Of a stretch of 64,000 nucleotides of DNA, positions 8,660-18,900 are shown in pieces. Every line of letters begins with the position of its first letter. Positions within the stretch are counted from its first letter, which is position 1. The stretch spans positions 124,001 through 188,000 of the forward strand of contig CADBYS010000002.1 of NCBI GenBank assembly GCA_902798965.1, given 5' to 3'. Under the pieces are notes generated by a model, which saw only the letters and a list, made by a program, of their open reading frames with translations, was not told where the DNA came from and made no database searches. The position numbers and the translations under genes were made by a program. This DNA is from an uncultured Bacteroidales bacterium. Lineage in GTDB: Bacteria > Bacteroidota > Bacteroidia > Bacteroidales > Paludibacteraceae.

Positions 8660-8941
8660 ATGCGCCTGCGCTACACATTCCGTTTTCAGCAGATGGGCGA
8701 TACATGGCTCGGAGCTGCTGTCGGACAAAATGCCCACCTCTTCAATGGAGTTCTCCAACTGAACGAGGTGGGGCATTTTATTGTCTCGGAACTCGCCGAA
8801 CTGCCCCAATTACCGGAGAGTGAGATTATACTCTCTTTGACAAATCGCCTTACAAAAGAATATGCGGTGGACGAATCCACCGCACAATCCGCAGTCAAAC
8901 AAGTTATTGACTATCTAAAAGCCGAACAAGTAATCGATTGA
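8660..8941 (+). CDS. PqqD-like peptide chaperone domain protein
   Basis: 93 residues matching the PqqD/RRE fold (PF05402): a beta-rich N-terminus (TWLGAAVGQNAHLFNGVLQL), then NEVGHFIVSELAE and a C-terminal helix SAVKQVIDYLKAEQVI. Stand-alone members bind the leader of a ribosomal peptide and present it to modifying enzymes. The 63-residue gene just upstream is the obvious candidate partner. In the same region are an NTP_transf_5 protein and an ABC exporter, a combination seen in Bacteroidota peptide clusters. The stop codon (TGA, 8939-8941) directly abuts the stop of convergent argS with no spacer. Confidence 0.8.
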   Translation: MRLRYTFRFQQMGDTWLGAAVGQNAHLFNGVLQLNEVGHFIVSELAELPQLPESEIILSLTNRLTKEYAVDESTAQSAVKQVIDYLKAEQVID

Positions 8942-10726
8942 TTACATTCTATTCGGCATCTCGATACCAAGCAGCGCCATCGCGTGTTTCAGAACTTTAG
9001 CAACCTCTGCACTCAACAAGAGTCGGAGGTTTTTCTTTTGCTCATCCGGCTCGTTGAGGATCGAATAGTCGTGATAGAACGAGTTGAAATCCTGTGCCAA
9101 GGCGTACGCGTAGTTGCAAATCACAGCCGGGCTGAACTCGTCACCTGCCTGTTTAACCACAGCGGGGTATTCGGTTAGACGTTGAATCAGTGCAATCTCC
9201 TTGTCATTCAATTGCTGATTGCTGATTGCTGATTGCTGATTGCCATTTCCGCTCTTTCGTTGCACACTCTGTATACGCGCGTACGTATATTGTATAAAAG
9301 GTGCGGTGTTGCCGTTGAAGTCAATGCTCTCTTCCGGATTGAACAGCATATTCTTGCGCGGATCAACCTTCAGGATGAAATATTTCAGCGCACCCAAACC
9401 TACCACGCGGGCGATGTTGTCCGCCTCTTCGGGCGTGATGTCGGGTAGGGTATTCACCTTATCCTGACTGATCTTCTTGGCATCCAGAATCATCTGTTCC
9501 ATCAGATCATCGGCATCTACCACTGTTCCTTCGCGGCTCTTCATCTTGCCGTTAGGCAACTCGACCATTCCGTACGAGAAGTGAACCAGCTCTTTGCCGA
9601 ACGGGAAGCCGAGTTTGTCGAGCAGCAGCGACAGTACCTTGAAGTGGTATTCCTGTTCGTTGCCTACGACATACACCATCTTGTCAATCGGGTAATCCTG
9701 ATAGCGGAGCTTGGCTGTTCCTATATCTTGCGTCATATATACAGATGTGCCGTCGCTGCGCAGCAGCAGCTTCTCGTCCAAGCCATCGCCTGTGAGGTTC
9801 GCCCACACCGATCCGTCCTCGCGGCGGTAGAACAGTCCCTCTTTGAGTCCGCGCTCCACTTCTTTCTTGCCCTCCAGGTAGGTGTTCGATTCGTAGTAGA
9901 TTTTGTCGAAACTAACGCCCATCTGCTTGTAGGTCTCGTCAAAGCCGGCATACACCCAATTGTTCATCTTTTCCCACAAGGCACGTACTTCCTTGTCGCC
10001 CTGTTCCCACTTCAGCAGCATTGCTTGCGCCTCTTTCATTAGCGGCGCTTCGCGCTTGGCATCATCCTCACTCATTCCCGTTGCCATCAGTTCGGCAATC
10101 TGCTTGCGGTACTCCTTGTCGAAGCGAACATAGTAATCGCCGATGAGGTGGTCACCTTTCTTGCCGGACGACTCGGGTGTCTCGCCGTTGCCAAACTTCA
10201 GCCATGCGAGCATCGATTTGCAGATATGTATGCCGCGGTCGTTGACGATGTTCGTCTTCACCACCTTCCAGCCGTTCGCCTCCTGAATACGCGCGATGCT
10301 TGAGCCAAGCAGGTTGTTACGCACATGACCCAAGTGCAGCGGCTTGTTGGTGTTCGGCGACGAGTACTCGACCATCATAAGCTGATTGCGCTCTGCCTGC
10401 TCGCCGTATTGCGGGTTGGCTGCAATGGCCTCGAGTTGTTCAATCCAGAACGTGTCGCTGATGCTCATGTTCAGAAACCCTTGCACAGCGTTGTACTTGG
10501 CGATCAGCTGTTGGCTGTTGCCCATTAACCATTGCCCTATCTCGTCGGCCACCATAGCGGGTGCTTTCCTCGCCAGCTTGACGAACGGGAACACCACGAG
10601 CGTGATGTTGCCTTCAAACTCCGGGCGAGTCTTCTGCAGTTGTATCTGTTTGTCATCAGCATCAATGCCATATAGCGCTTTAACGGCTGCTTTGGCTTGT
10701 TGCTTGAGTGTTTCTTCCAGTGTCAT
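8942..10726 (-). CDS. argS: Arginyl-tRNA synthetase
   Basis: 594 residues, the usual size. This class I synthetase charges tRNA-Arg in the cytoplasm. The HIGH-type motif is in SSPNTNKPLHLGHVRNN, and the KMSKS loop is degenerate (NGKMKSREGTVVDADD), as is normal for many ArgS. The C-terminal helical anticodon domain ends with ALLGIEMPNRM. Residues about 493-505 (GNGNQQSAISNQQ) are encoded by an ATTGCTG heptanucleotide repeat inserted at the start of that domain. It is the last gene of a nadC-pepP-argS operon, with 1 bp between pepP and argS. No T-box or other leader is visible. Confidence 0.97.
   Translation of the reverse strand: MTLEETLKQQAKAAVKALYGIDADDKQIQLQKTRPEFEGNITLVVFPFVKLARKAPAMVADEIGQWLMGNSQQLIAKYNAVQGFLNMSISDTFWIEQLEAIAANPQYGEQAERNQLMMVEYSSPNTNKPLHLGHVRNNLLGSSIARIQEANGWKVVKTNIVNDRGIHICKSMLAWLKFGNGETPESSGKKGDHLIGDYYVRFDKEYRKQIAELMATGMSEDDAKREAPLMKEAQAMLLKWEQGDKEVRALWEKMNNWVYAGFDETYKQMGVSFDKIYYESNTYLEGKKEVERGLKEGLFYRREDGSVWANLTGDGLDEKLLLRSDGTSVYMTQDIGTAKLRYQDYPIDKMVYVVGNEQEYHFKVLSLLLDKLGFPFGKELVHFSYGMVELPNGKMKSREGTVVDADDLMEQMILDAKKISQDKVNTLPDITPEEADNIARVVGLGALKYFILKVDPRKNMLFNPEESIDFNGNTAPFIQYTYARIQSVQRKSGNGNQQSAISNQQLNDKEIALIQRLTEYPAVVKQAGDEFSPAVICNYAYALAQDFNSFYHDYSILNEPDEQKKNLRLLLSAEVAKVLKHAMALLGIEMPNRM
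9211..9244 (-). repeat. In-frame heptanucleotide repeat inside argS
   Basis: Four exact copies of ATTGCTG plus a fifth partial copy (plus-strand reading), a 34-nt run inside argS. Read on the coding strand it gives NQQSAISNQQ. Confidence 0.95.
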
Positions 10727-10727
10727 A

Positions 10728-12530
10728 TTATATTGCTTTACATTTTTCTTTTAACCATTCTGCTTCCTCGGCGCTGAGTAGCGGACTCACGCGGCGATAA
10801 ACCTCGGCGTGGTAGTCGTTGATCCATTGGCGCTCCTGATCGGTCAGCAGCGTGAAGTCGATGAGCGTGGTGTCGTAGGGACACAAGGTTAGCGTTTCCC
10901 ACGTCAGCCACTCATCCTCGGTCGTTGCCTGCTCGGTGCTCTCCACGGGCGTTACGGCTACCAGATTCTCCGTACGAATACCCCATTTGCCTGTGCGGTA
11001 GATGCCCGGTTCGTCGGAGCATATCTGCCCGGCTTCCAGCACCGTGGGATTCATATCCGTGCGGATGTTCTGCGGCCCTTCGTGGCAACTGAGGAAATGT
11101 CCCACGCCATGACCTGTGCCATGACCATAGGTTATACCTGCCTGCCACATGTACTGCTTGGCGAGCGCGTCAAGCTGGTTGCCTCGTGTGCCACGCGGCC
11201 AACGTATATGACCAAGCATCAAGTGCCCTTTCAGCACGTAGGTATAGTCGCGTTTGGCTTGTGCAGGGATCTCTCCTCCCAGCCACACGGTGCGCGTGAT
11301 GTCGGTTGTGCCATCCAGATACTGACCGCCTGAGTCGAGCAGCAGCATATCTTTCGGATAAACGGTGGCAGCATTCTCTTTCGTGGCAGCGTAGTGCACG
11401 ATCGCTCCGTTGCCGCGGTAGCCGGCTATGGTACCGAAACTCTCCTCGATGAATCGTTTGCCCATCATTCGGAACTCGCGCAACTTCACCATCAGATCCC
11501 ACTCGCTCACCCTGCCAGCTGCCATGTGCGTGCGTGTAGCATCGCTTTCCAGCCAGCGGAAGAATCGCGTCAGTGCCACGCCATCTTGCTCCATCGCGCG
11601 GCGCACTCCTGCCAACTCAATGTCGTTCTTGTGCGACTTGGCAACCCGGATCGGCGACTTGCTGTTCACCTTCTTGGCAGTCGGGTTGATGGCTTCGTAC
11701 AGTGCCTCGTTAACCTTCGCACCATCGAAGAGAATCGTGCCGCCCAGGTACTTCAGGTAACTGAACACCTCTTCGTATCCCTTGATTTCCACGCCGTTAG
11801 CGCTGAGGTAAGCGGTCACTTCCCGCGTCACCTTCTCCGGCAAAACGAATAGCGTGCACTTCTCCTTCTCCAGTACAAGATAACTGATTACTACGGGGTT
11901 GTACTCCACGTCGTTGCCGCGGATGTTCAGCAGCCAGGCTATCTCGTCCAGCGCGCTGACAACCATCGCGTCGGCTTGCTTCTCGCTCATCTTCGTGCGG
12001 ATTCGCGCAAACTTGCTTTGCAGACTCTCACCGGCATAACGCGTGTCGAACTCATAGAACGTGTCGGTAGGTATAGCCGGACGACCGTCTATCCATAGCG
12101 GACGAATCAGGTCAACGGACTTGAGGCCGATGCCGGCTTCTTGCATCTTGTCGCGCAACTTCTTGTAGCCGTCCACGCTCCACATCTCGGGGTTGACGCC
12201 CACCGTTTTTCCGCTTTCCAGGTTGTCGCACAGCCACTCCTCTATCTTCGGGCAGTCGATGTCCGACTCGCGCATCAAGCTGACGGTTGTGCCTTCGAGT
12301 TGTATGCCTGCTTGCAGGTAGTAGCGGCTGTCAGTCCACAGCAGCGCCTTGTCGAGCGTGACTACGGCTGTTCCGGCTTCGCCGGTGAACGACGTGAGCC
12401 AGCAGACCTCCGTCCAGTGGCTTGCCATATATTCCGATGCGTGCGGGTCGGTGCTCGGCACAATATATGCCGTCAGCCCTTCGCGTTGCATCAATCCGCG
12501 CAGTAATGCTAATTTCTCTTGTACTTCCAT
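10728..12530 (-). CDS. pepP: Xaa-Pro aminopeptidase (M24B)
   Basis: 600 residues, the long form with two N-terminal creatinase-like domains (1-300) and a C-terminal pita-bread catalytic domain. It removes N-terminal residues preceding proline. Metal ligands are visible: the Asp pair in LLLDSGGQYLDGTTDITRT, His in YGHGTGHGVGHFLSCHEGP, and Glu in ICSDEPGIYRTG and GIRTENLV. There is no signal peptide, so it is cytoplasmic. It lies 3 bp after nadC and 1 bp before argS in one operon. The gene symbol is by family; long forms are sometimes named differently. Confidence 0.92.
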   Translation of the reverse strand: MEVQEKLALLRGLMQREGLTAYIVPSTDPHASEYMASHWTEVCWLTSFTGEAGTAVVTLDKALLWTDSRYYLQAGIQLEGTTVSLMRESDIDCPKIEEWLCDNLESGKTVGVNPEMWSVDGYKKLRDKMQEAGIGLKSVDLIRPLWIDGRPAIPTDTFYEFDTRYAGESLQSKFARIRTKMSEKQADAMVVSALDEIAWLLNIRGNDVEYNPVVISYLVLEKEKCTLFVLPEKVTREVTAYLSANGVEIKGYEEVFSYLKYLGGTILFDGAKVNEALYEAINPTAKKVNSKSPIRVAKSHKNDIELAGVRRAMEQDGVALTRFFRWLESDATRTHMAAGRVSEWDLMVKLREFRMMGKRFIEESFGTIAGYRGNGAIVHYAATKENAATVYPKDMLLLDSGGQYLDGTTDITRTVWLGGEIPAQAKRDYTYVLKGHLMLGHIRWPRGTRGNQLDALAKQYMWQAGITYGHGTGHGVGHFLSCHEGPQNIRTDMNPTVLEAGQICSDEPGIYRTGKWGIRTENLVAVTPVESTEQATTEDEWLTWETLTLCPYDTTLIDFTLLTDQERQWINDYHAEVYRRVSPLLSAEEAEWLKEKCKAI

Positions 12531-12533
12531 GGT

Positions 12534-13400
12534 TTATGCTTTGAATGCTTTGAAAGACATATCTAATGATTTATAGGAATGGGTGAGTGCCCCTACGCTC
12601 ACGAAATCCACACCGGTTAGGGCGTAGTCGCGCAGCGTGTCGATGGTTATACCGCCCGAACTCTCGATCTCCATCTTGCGGTGAGTCTTCTCCCACTCGC
12701 GGATGGTCTTTACGGCTTCGCGCGTACGCTCCGGCGTATAGTTGTCGAGCATGATGCGGTCGGGTATTCCCGTGGCGAGTGCCTCGTTAAGCTCCTCGTC
12801 GTTGCGCACCTCAATCTCGATCTTGAGGTCTTTGCCTTTCGCCTTGCAGTAGTCGCGCGCACGGGTCAGCGCAGCGGTTATGCCGCCGGCAAAGTCCACG
12901 TGGTTGTCCTTGAGCAGAATCATGTCGAACAGACCGATACGGTGGTTCATACCGCCGCCCATAGCCACAGCTTCTTTCTCCAGATACCGCAATCCCGGAG
13001 TCGTCTTGCGCGTGTCGAGCACATGGCAACCGGTATCGGCAATCCGACTCTGATAGCGATGTGCGGTTGTGGCAACGCCCGACATCCGCTGCATCACGTT
13101 GAGCATCGTGCGCTCTATCTGCAACAGACTCAGCTCCTTACCATATACGCGGAAGGCGATGTCGCCTTTCTTTACGGCATCGCCATCGTGCAAGAACTGC
13201 TCGAAACGGCAACTCGGATCGAAGTAATGGACGATCTCCTTGGCCACTTCCACACCCGCAAGGATGCCTTCCTCCTTGATGATGAGCTGCTGGCAACCCT
13301 CGGCATCGGCAGGTATACAACTGAGCGAGGTGTGGTCACCGTCGCGGATATCCTCATCGAACCAAGTCGCGATGAGTTTGGTCAATCTCTCTTTTTCCAT
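12534..13400 (-). CDS. nadC: Nicotinate-nucleotide pyrophosphorylase
   Basis: 288 residues. It makes nicotinate mononucleotide from quinolinate and PRPP in de novo NAD synthesis. Signatures are EDIRDGDHTS near the N-terminus, QRMSGVAT, DTRKTTPGLRYLEKEAVAMG with the conserved Arg and Lys, LLKDNH, and SSGGI near the C-terminus. It is the first gene of nadC-pepP-argS. The groEL terminator lies 18 bp before its start. No nadA or nadB is nearby. No -33/-7 promoter was recognised in the short upstream gap. Confidence 0.96.
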   Translation of the reverse strand: MEKERLTKLIATWFDEDIRDGDHTSLSCIPADAEGCQQLIIKEEGILAGVEVAKEIVHYFDPSCRFEQFLHDGDAVKKGDIAFRVYGKELSLLQIERTMLNVMQRMSGVATTAHRYQSRIADTGCHVLDTRKTTPGLRYLEKEAVAMGGGMNHRIGLFDMILLKDNHVDFAGGITAALTRARDYCKAKGKDLKIEIEVRNDEELNEALATGIPDRIMLDNYTPERTREAVKTIREWEKTHRKMEIESSGGITIDTLRDYALTGVDFVSVGALTHSYKSLDMSFKAFKA

Positions 13401-13417
13401 AATTATATTGAATAAAA

Positions 13418-13448
13418 CCGGACAATATAGTCGACCTATATTGCCCGG
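13418..13448 (-). terminator. groESL terminator
   Basis: A 13-bp stem (CCGG, a wobble, then CAATATAG) with loop GTCGA, followed on the minus strand by TTTTATTC. It lies 10 bp after the groEL stop and 18 bp before nadC. Confidence 0.8.
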
Positions 13449-13458
13449 AATGAATGCC

Positions 13459-15446
<1,988 letters not shown>

Positions 15447-15523
15447 AGTATATTTTGATTTTTATATTAGTCATAGGAGGAATCCGGTAGCCATTGCTAA
15501 GCCGTTTTCCGTTAAAATGATGA

Positions 15524-15538
15524 GCAAAATCTATGCCA
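15524..15538 (-). promoter_or_regulatory. Sigma-54-type promoter of groESL
   Basis: The minus strand reads TGGCATAGATTTTGC: GG and GC separated by exactly 10 nt, the -24/-12 pattern of RpoN promoters. Predicted transcription start is near 15512, giving a leader of about 65 nt. No TAnnTTTG promoter was found in this gap for groES. Confidence 0.6.
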
Positions 15539-15560
15539 AAACCTACGTTCTTGCGCAATC

Positions 15561-15596
15561 TGTCAGTCTGCCATTGCTTTTTCTGCCAATTTGTCA
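15561..15596 (-). promoter_or_regulatory. Paired TGNCA-N3-TGNCA boxes upstream of groESL
   Basis: Two boxes, TGTCAGTCTGCCA (15561-15573) and TGCCAATTTGTCA (15584-15596), lie 23 nt apart, upstream of the -24 element. The same box precedes the htpG promoter. They are candidate sites for an RpoN activator; this is inference from the shared pattern. Confidence 0.5.
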
Positions 15597-15647
15597 CTCA
15601 TTCCCTCTAAAACTCTATCTTTTGCCCGCAATGGCTTACTGCCGTTG

Positions 15648-15701
15648 TTTGTGACCTTTAGGTAGCAATTTATCCCCCATATTTTGTGACCTTTAGGTGA
15701 C
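15648..15701 (+). repeat. Two direct copies of TTTGTGACCTTTAGGT
   Basis: Copies at 15648-15666 and 15683-15701, 35 nt apart, related to an inverted copy at 6051-6068. They lie upstream of the giant secreted protein. Function unknown. Confidence 0.65.
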
Positions 15702-15768
15702 GAGTAGTACGAATTTTATGATTAGGTTGCACTAAATTATTCATGTATGCATTTTAATGCCAAAAAAC

Positions 15769-15799
15769 TTGCAAAATTGAAAGATTATTATTAACTTTG
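15769..15799 (+). promoter_or_regulatory. Bacteroidota promoter TTG-N20-TAACTTTG
   Basis: TTG at 15769-15771 and TAACTTTG at 15792-15799, 20 nt apart. It should drive the giant secreted protein gene, with a leader of about 100 nt. Confidence 0.82.
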
Positions 15800-15904
15800 T
15801 ACGCTTTTTTGGGGCTATTCATTGCCAATTCTTACGATTCATCTTAAAAATCGGCAATTTTGCCCTGCCAAATAGCAACATTGGAAAATAATGAGATAAA
15901 AAAT

Positions 15905-18900
15905 ATGAAAAAGATTAACAACATCAAACAATTTTTATTAGTTCTTCTCGCCTTTGCCTTTATTGGCGTCAACCAGGCGTGGGGATATGCTACTTCCGGT
16001 TCTGCTGTTAAGCAGGTCAACGGTACGTATTATGTACTTTATGAAACCTCGGAGTCCAATTTCTCTACTATTAGTAGCAAGGAATATGAGTTGAAGGGTC
16101 CGGGTGCGCAAGTTTATTACGATGCAAAGCGTGTGCCCATCCTTGGCTTTTCGGGTGGTGATTTGAAACTGGCGCAAAAGGTTAGCGGTAGTTATGGTGA
16201 CGCTTTGTATAGTGCAGAGCCCCCTAAAAACAGTTATAAGAGTTATGGACCGGTAAGTATTGATAGTAAAGCTACGAATATCAAACTTTATACCGAAACC
16301 GGTGCGACAGGTAAAAAGTACATGAAGAATGTGTTTGTTACCATGGCGCAGTATGTTGATGAGGCCTCCGCTTCATCCATTGCGTTCGGTAGTGGTTATG
16401 TAAATGCTGCCAATACAAGCAAAACCGTTACGGTTGCCTGGTGCAACGTGCCGGCTATGACTTATTCTATAACCGGAGCAGACAAGGACAAATTCTCCGT
16501 TTCTGTCTCGAACAACGCTTCTGCCGGTAAGTGGGGAACAGCCACGTTCACGGTATCCTACAAGCACACCGCAGCCGGCAATCACAATGCCAAATTGGTG
16601 ATAACCGATACTTATAACGACTATTCCTACGAGGTTTCCTTGTCAGGTACGACAGATAAGAACCCCAACTCTATCACATGGAATGCTGATGAGGCTACAT
16701 GGAAAGACTGGAACGAGACATTGGATCTGAATGCTACAGCCAAGAATACTGATTATACGAATACGCCCATTGTATATACAAGCGGCAATAACGATTATGC
16801 ATCCATCGCAGATGGCGTTGTAACCTTCCATGAGGCCGGCGCAGGCAAAGAGATTACCGTCACCGCCACTCAGGATGAGACGGATGCTTATCTTGGAGCT
16901 TCTGCCACCAAGACGTTCCACATCCTCAATGCACAGACTGTTGCTTGGGATCCTACGGTTGTAAACACAACGCTGCGTCTGGGAACAACACGTGACATCT
17001 CTGCATATACGATTGCTACACCGGAAGGTTCGCGGGCGATTACGTATAGCAGTTCTGATCCGAGTGTCATCGAGGTACACGAAGATGGCGTAACCATCGA
17101 AGGAAAGTCAATCGGAACAGCTGTATTGACAGCTACGCTTGCCGGTGACGGCCAATACCGTCAGGCTACGACCACCAAAGAGTTTGAGGTGAAAGATAAA
17201 GAGGTCGCTGTCATTTCATTGGGTGAACTTATCCTGAATGAAAACGAAGAGGTAAACATCTATATCGGTGAGAACTCCGGTGCACTGAGTTCCACGAACA
17301 CGGCATCGGCTCTCTCCTGCCAAATCACGGATGAGAGCGTAGTAAGCTATAATGCCGAGACGCATCAGTTTGAGTCGCAGCAATTGGGCTCGACAACCGT
17401 AGTTATATCGCAAGAAGGCAACGACGAATACCCTGCCGTTAATCGTACCATAACCATCCATGTAATTCGTTATCAAACCGTCATAACTGCCAATCCGGAA
17501 GAGGTGACCTTGTTCGTAGGCGAAGATACAACTGTTCAGTTTGCTTCGAATCGTGAGAACGACGAGATTGCTATCGAAAGTTCGAACGCCGATGTTGCCA
17601 TCTATCAAGAGGGTAAGATTGTCGCAGTCGGTGAAGGAACGGCAAATATTATCTTCAGTCAAGCTGAGACCGATACCTGGTCTGCTGCAGAGAAGAAAGT
17701 ATTTGTGACCGTTAACAGACGTGCGGCATCGCTGTCTGTCAAGATTAACGGAGTAAGCCAAACGAGCATCAGTATATATCAAGGTGAGAGTGTTCCTGTT
17801 AACTTTGATAAGATCTCGGATGCAGAGGTCGCCGTCGAGCAAATAGGCGGAGAGGCGTTCGCTTCGTATTCCAATGGTTCGCTGAAGGCAACAAACGAAA
17901 TAGGTACAGCGTATTTCCGTGCCGTATTGCCTCAAACGCAACAGTACAACAGTGCGACTGTAGAGTTTAACGTAACGGTGCTCAAAGACGCTCGTCACTT
18001 GCCTATTACTATGAATAGCAGCTTGTGGAGTAACAGCAACTTCGTAGTTTCTACTGAAGGAACAACTTCGTGGGACAACTCAAAGGGTATAACACTCGGC
18101 GCTACCGATGGCGCTACCAACTGGGATGACAAATCGGTGATCTTGCACTTTGAGGGTATACCTGACAAACTTACATTCGACATCGCTACCGATGCTACAG
18201 GAGCAGGCTCATGGTTCGGCGGTGCAACAAATGTTGAATGGTATATTCAGGAGAGTACTTCCAAAACGATGAGTGGTGCCAAGATCTGGACACAATCTGC
18301 CGATGGAACGGACTTTACTTCGTACACCGTGCAGCTCGATCCTTCTACCCGTTACGTCAAGTTGTGTTATTCGGGAAACTTCGGCGGTCACTTCCGTAAT
18401 GTGAAAATCAGTGAGTTGAAATATGTTCAAGACCCGACACCCGCTACCATCAATTTTGGTAAGGCTGTAATCAACTCCGGCGAGGTATCCAAAACAACTA
18501 CTGTCAACTGGTGTAATGTTGCTCCGATGACCGTAACATGCGACAACCCGCGTTTCACTGTCACGCCTGCCACGTTTGGCGATTATGAGCAAATGAACTC
18601 CGAGGAACTGACGATTAGCTATACCCATGGTAGTGAGGTCGGATTGAACGAGGCCACGATTACCATTGGCAACGGTGACGAACAATATGACAAGATCATT
18701 CATGTTAGTGCAGAAACAACCAAACGTCCGCAGACCATTATATGGCATGCAGAATTGGTAGCCACTAACTATGCAATGAACGTTGGTGAGCAATATCCGG
18801 ACGATGCAATCAGCTATGTAGCTACCACTCCCAGTGCCGGAAAAGTAATCTTGACGTCAAGCAATACTGATATCATTGAAGTTATTGCCGATACAACTCT

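Noticed and set aside
10727-13458. T-box or other tRNA-sensing leader for argS
   Set aside because: argS follows pepP by 1 bp, so there is no leader of its own, and nothing T-box-like precedes nadC.
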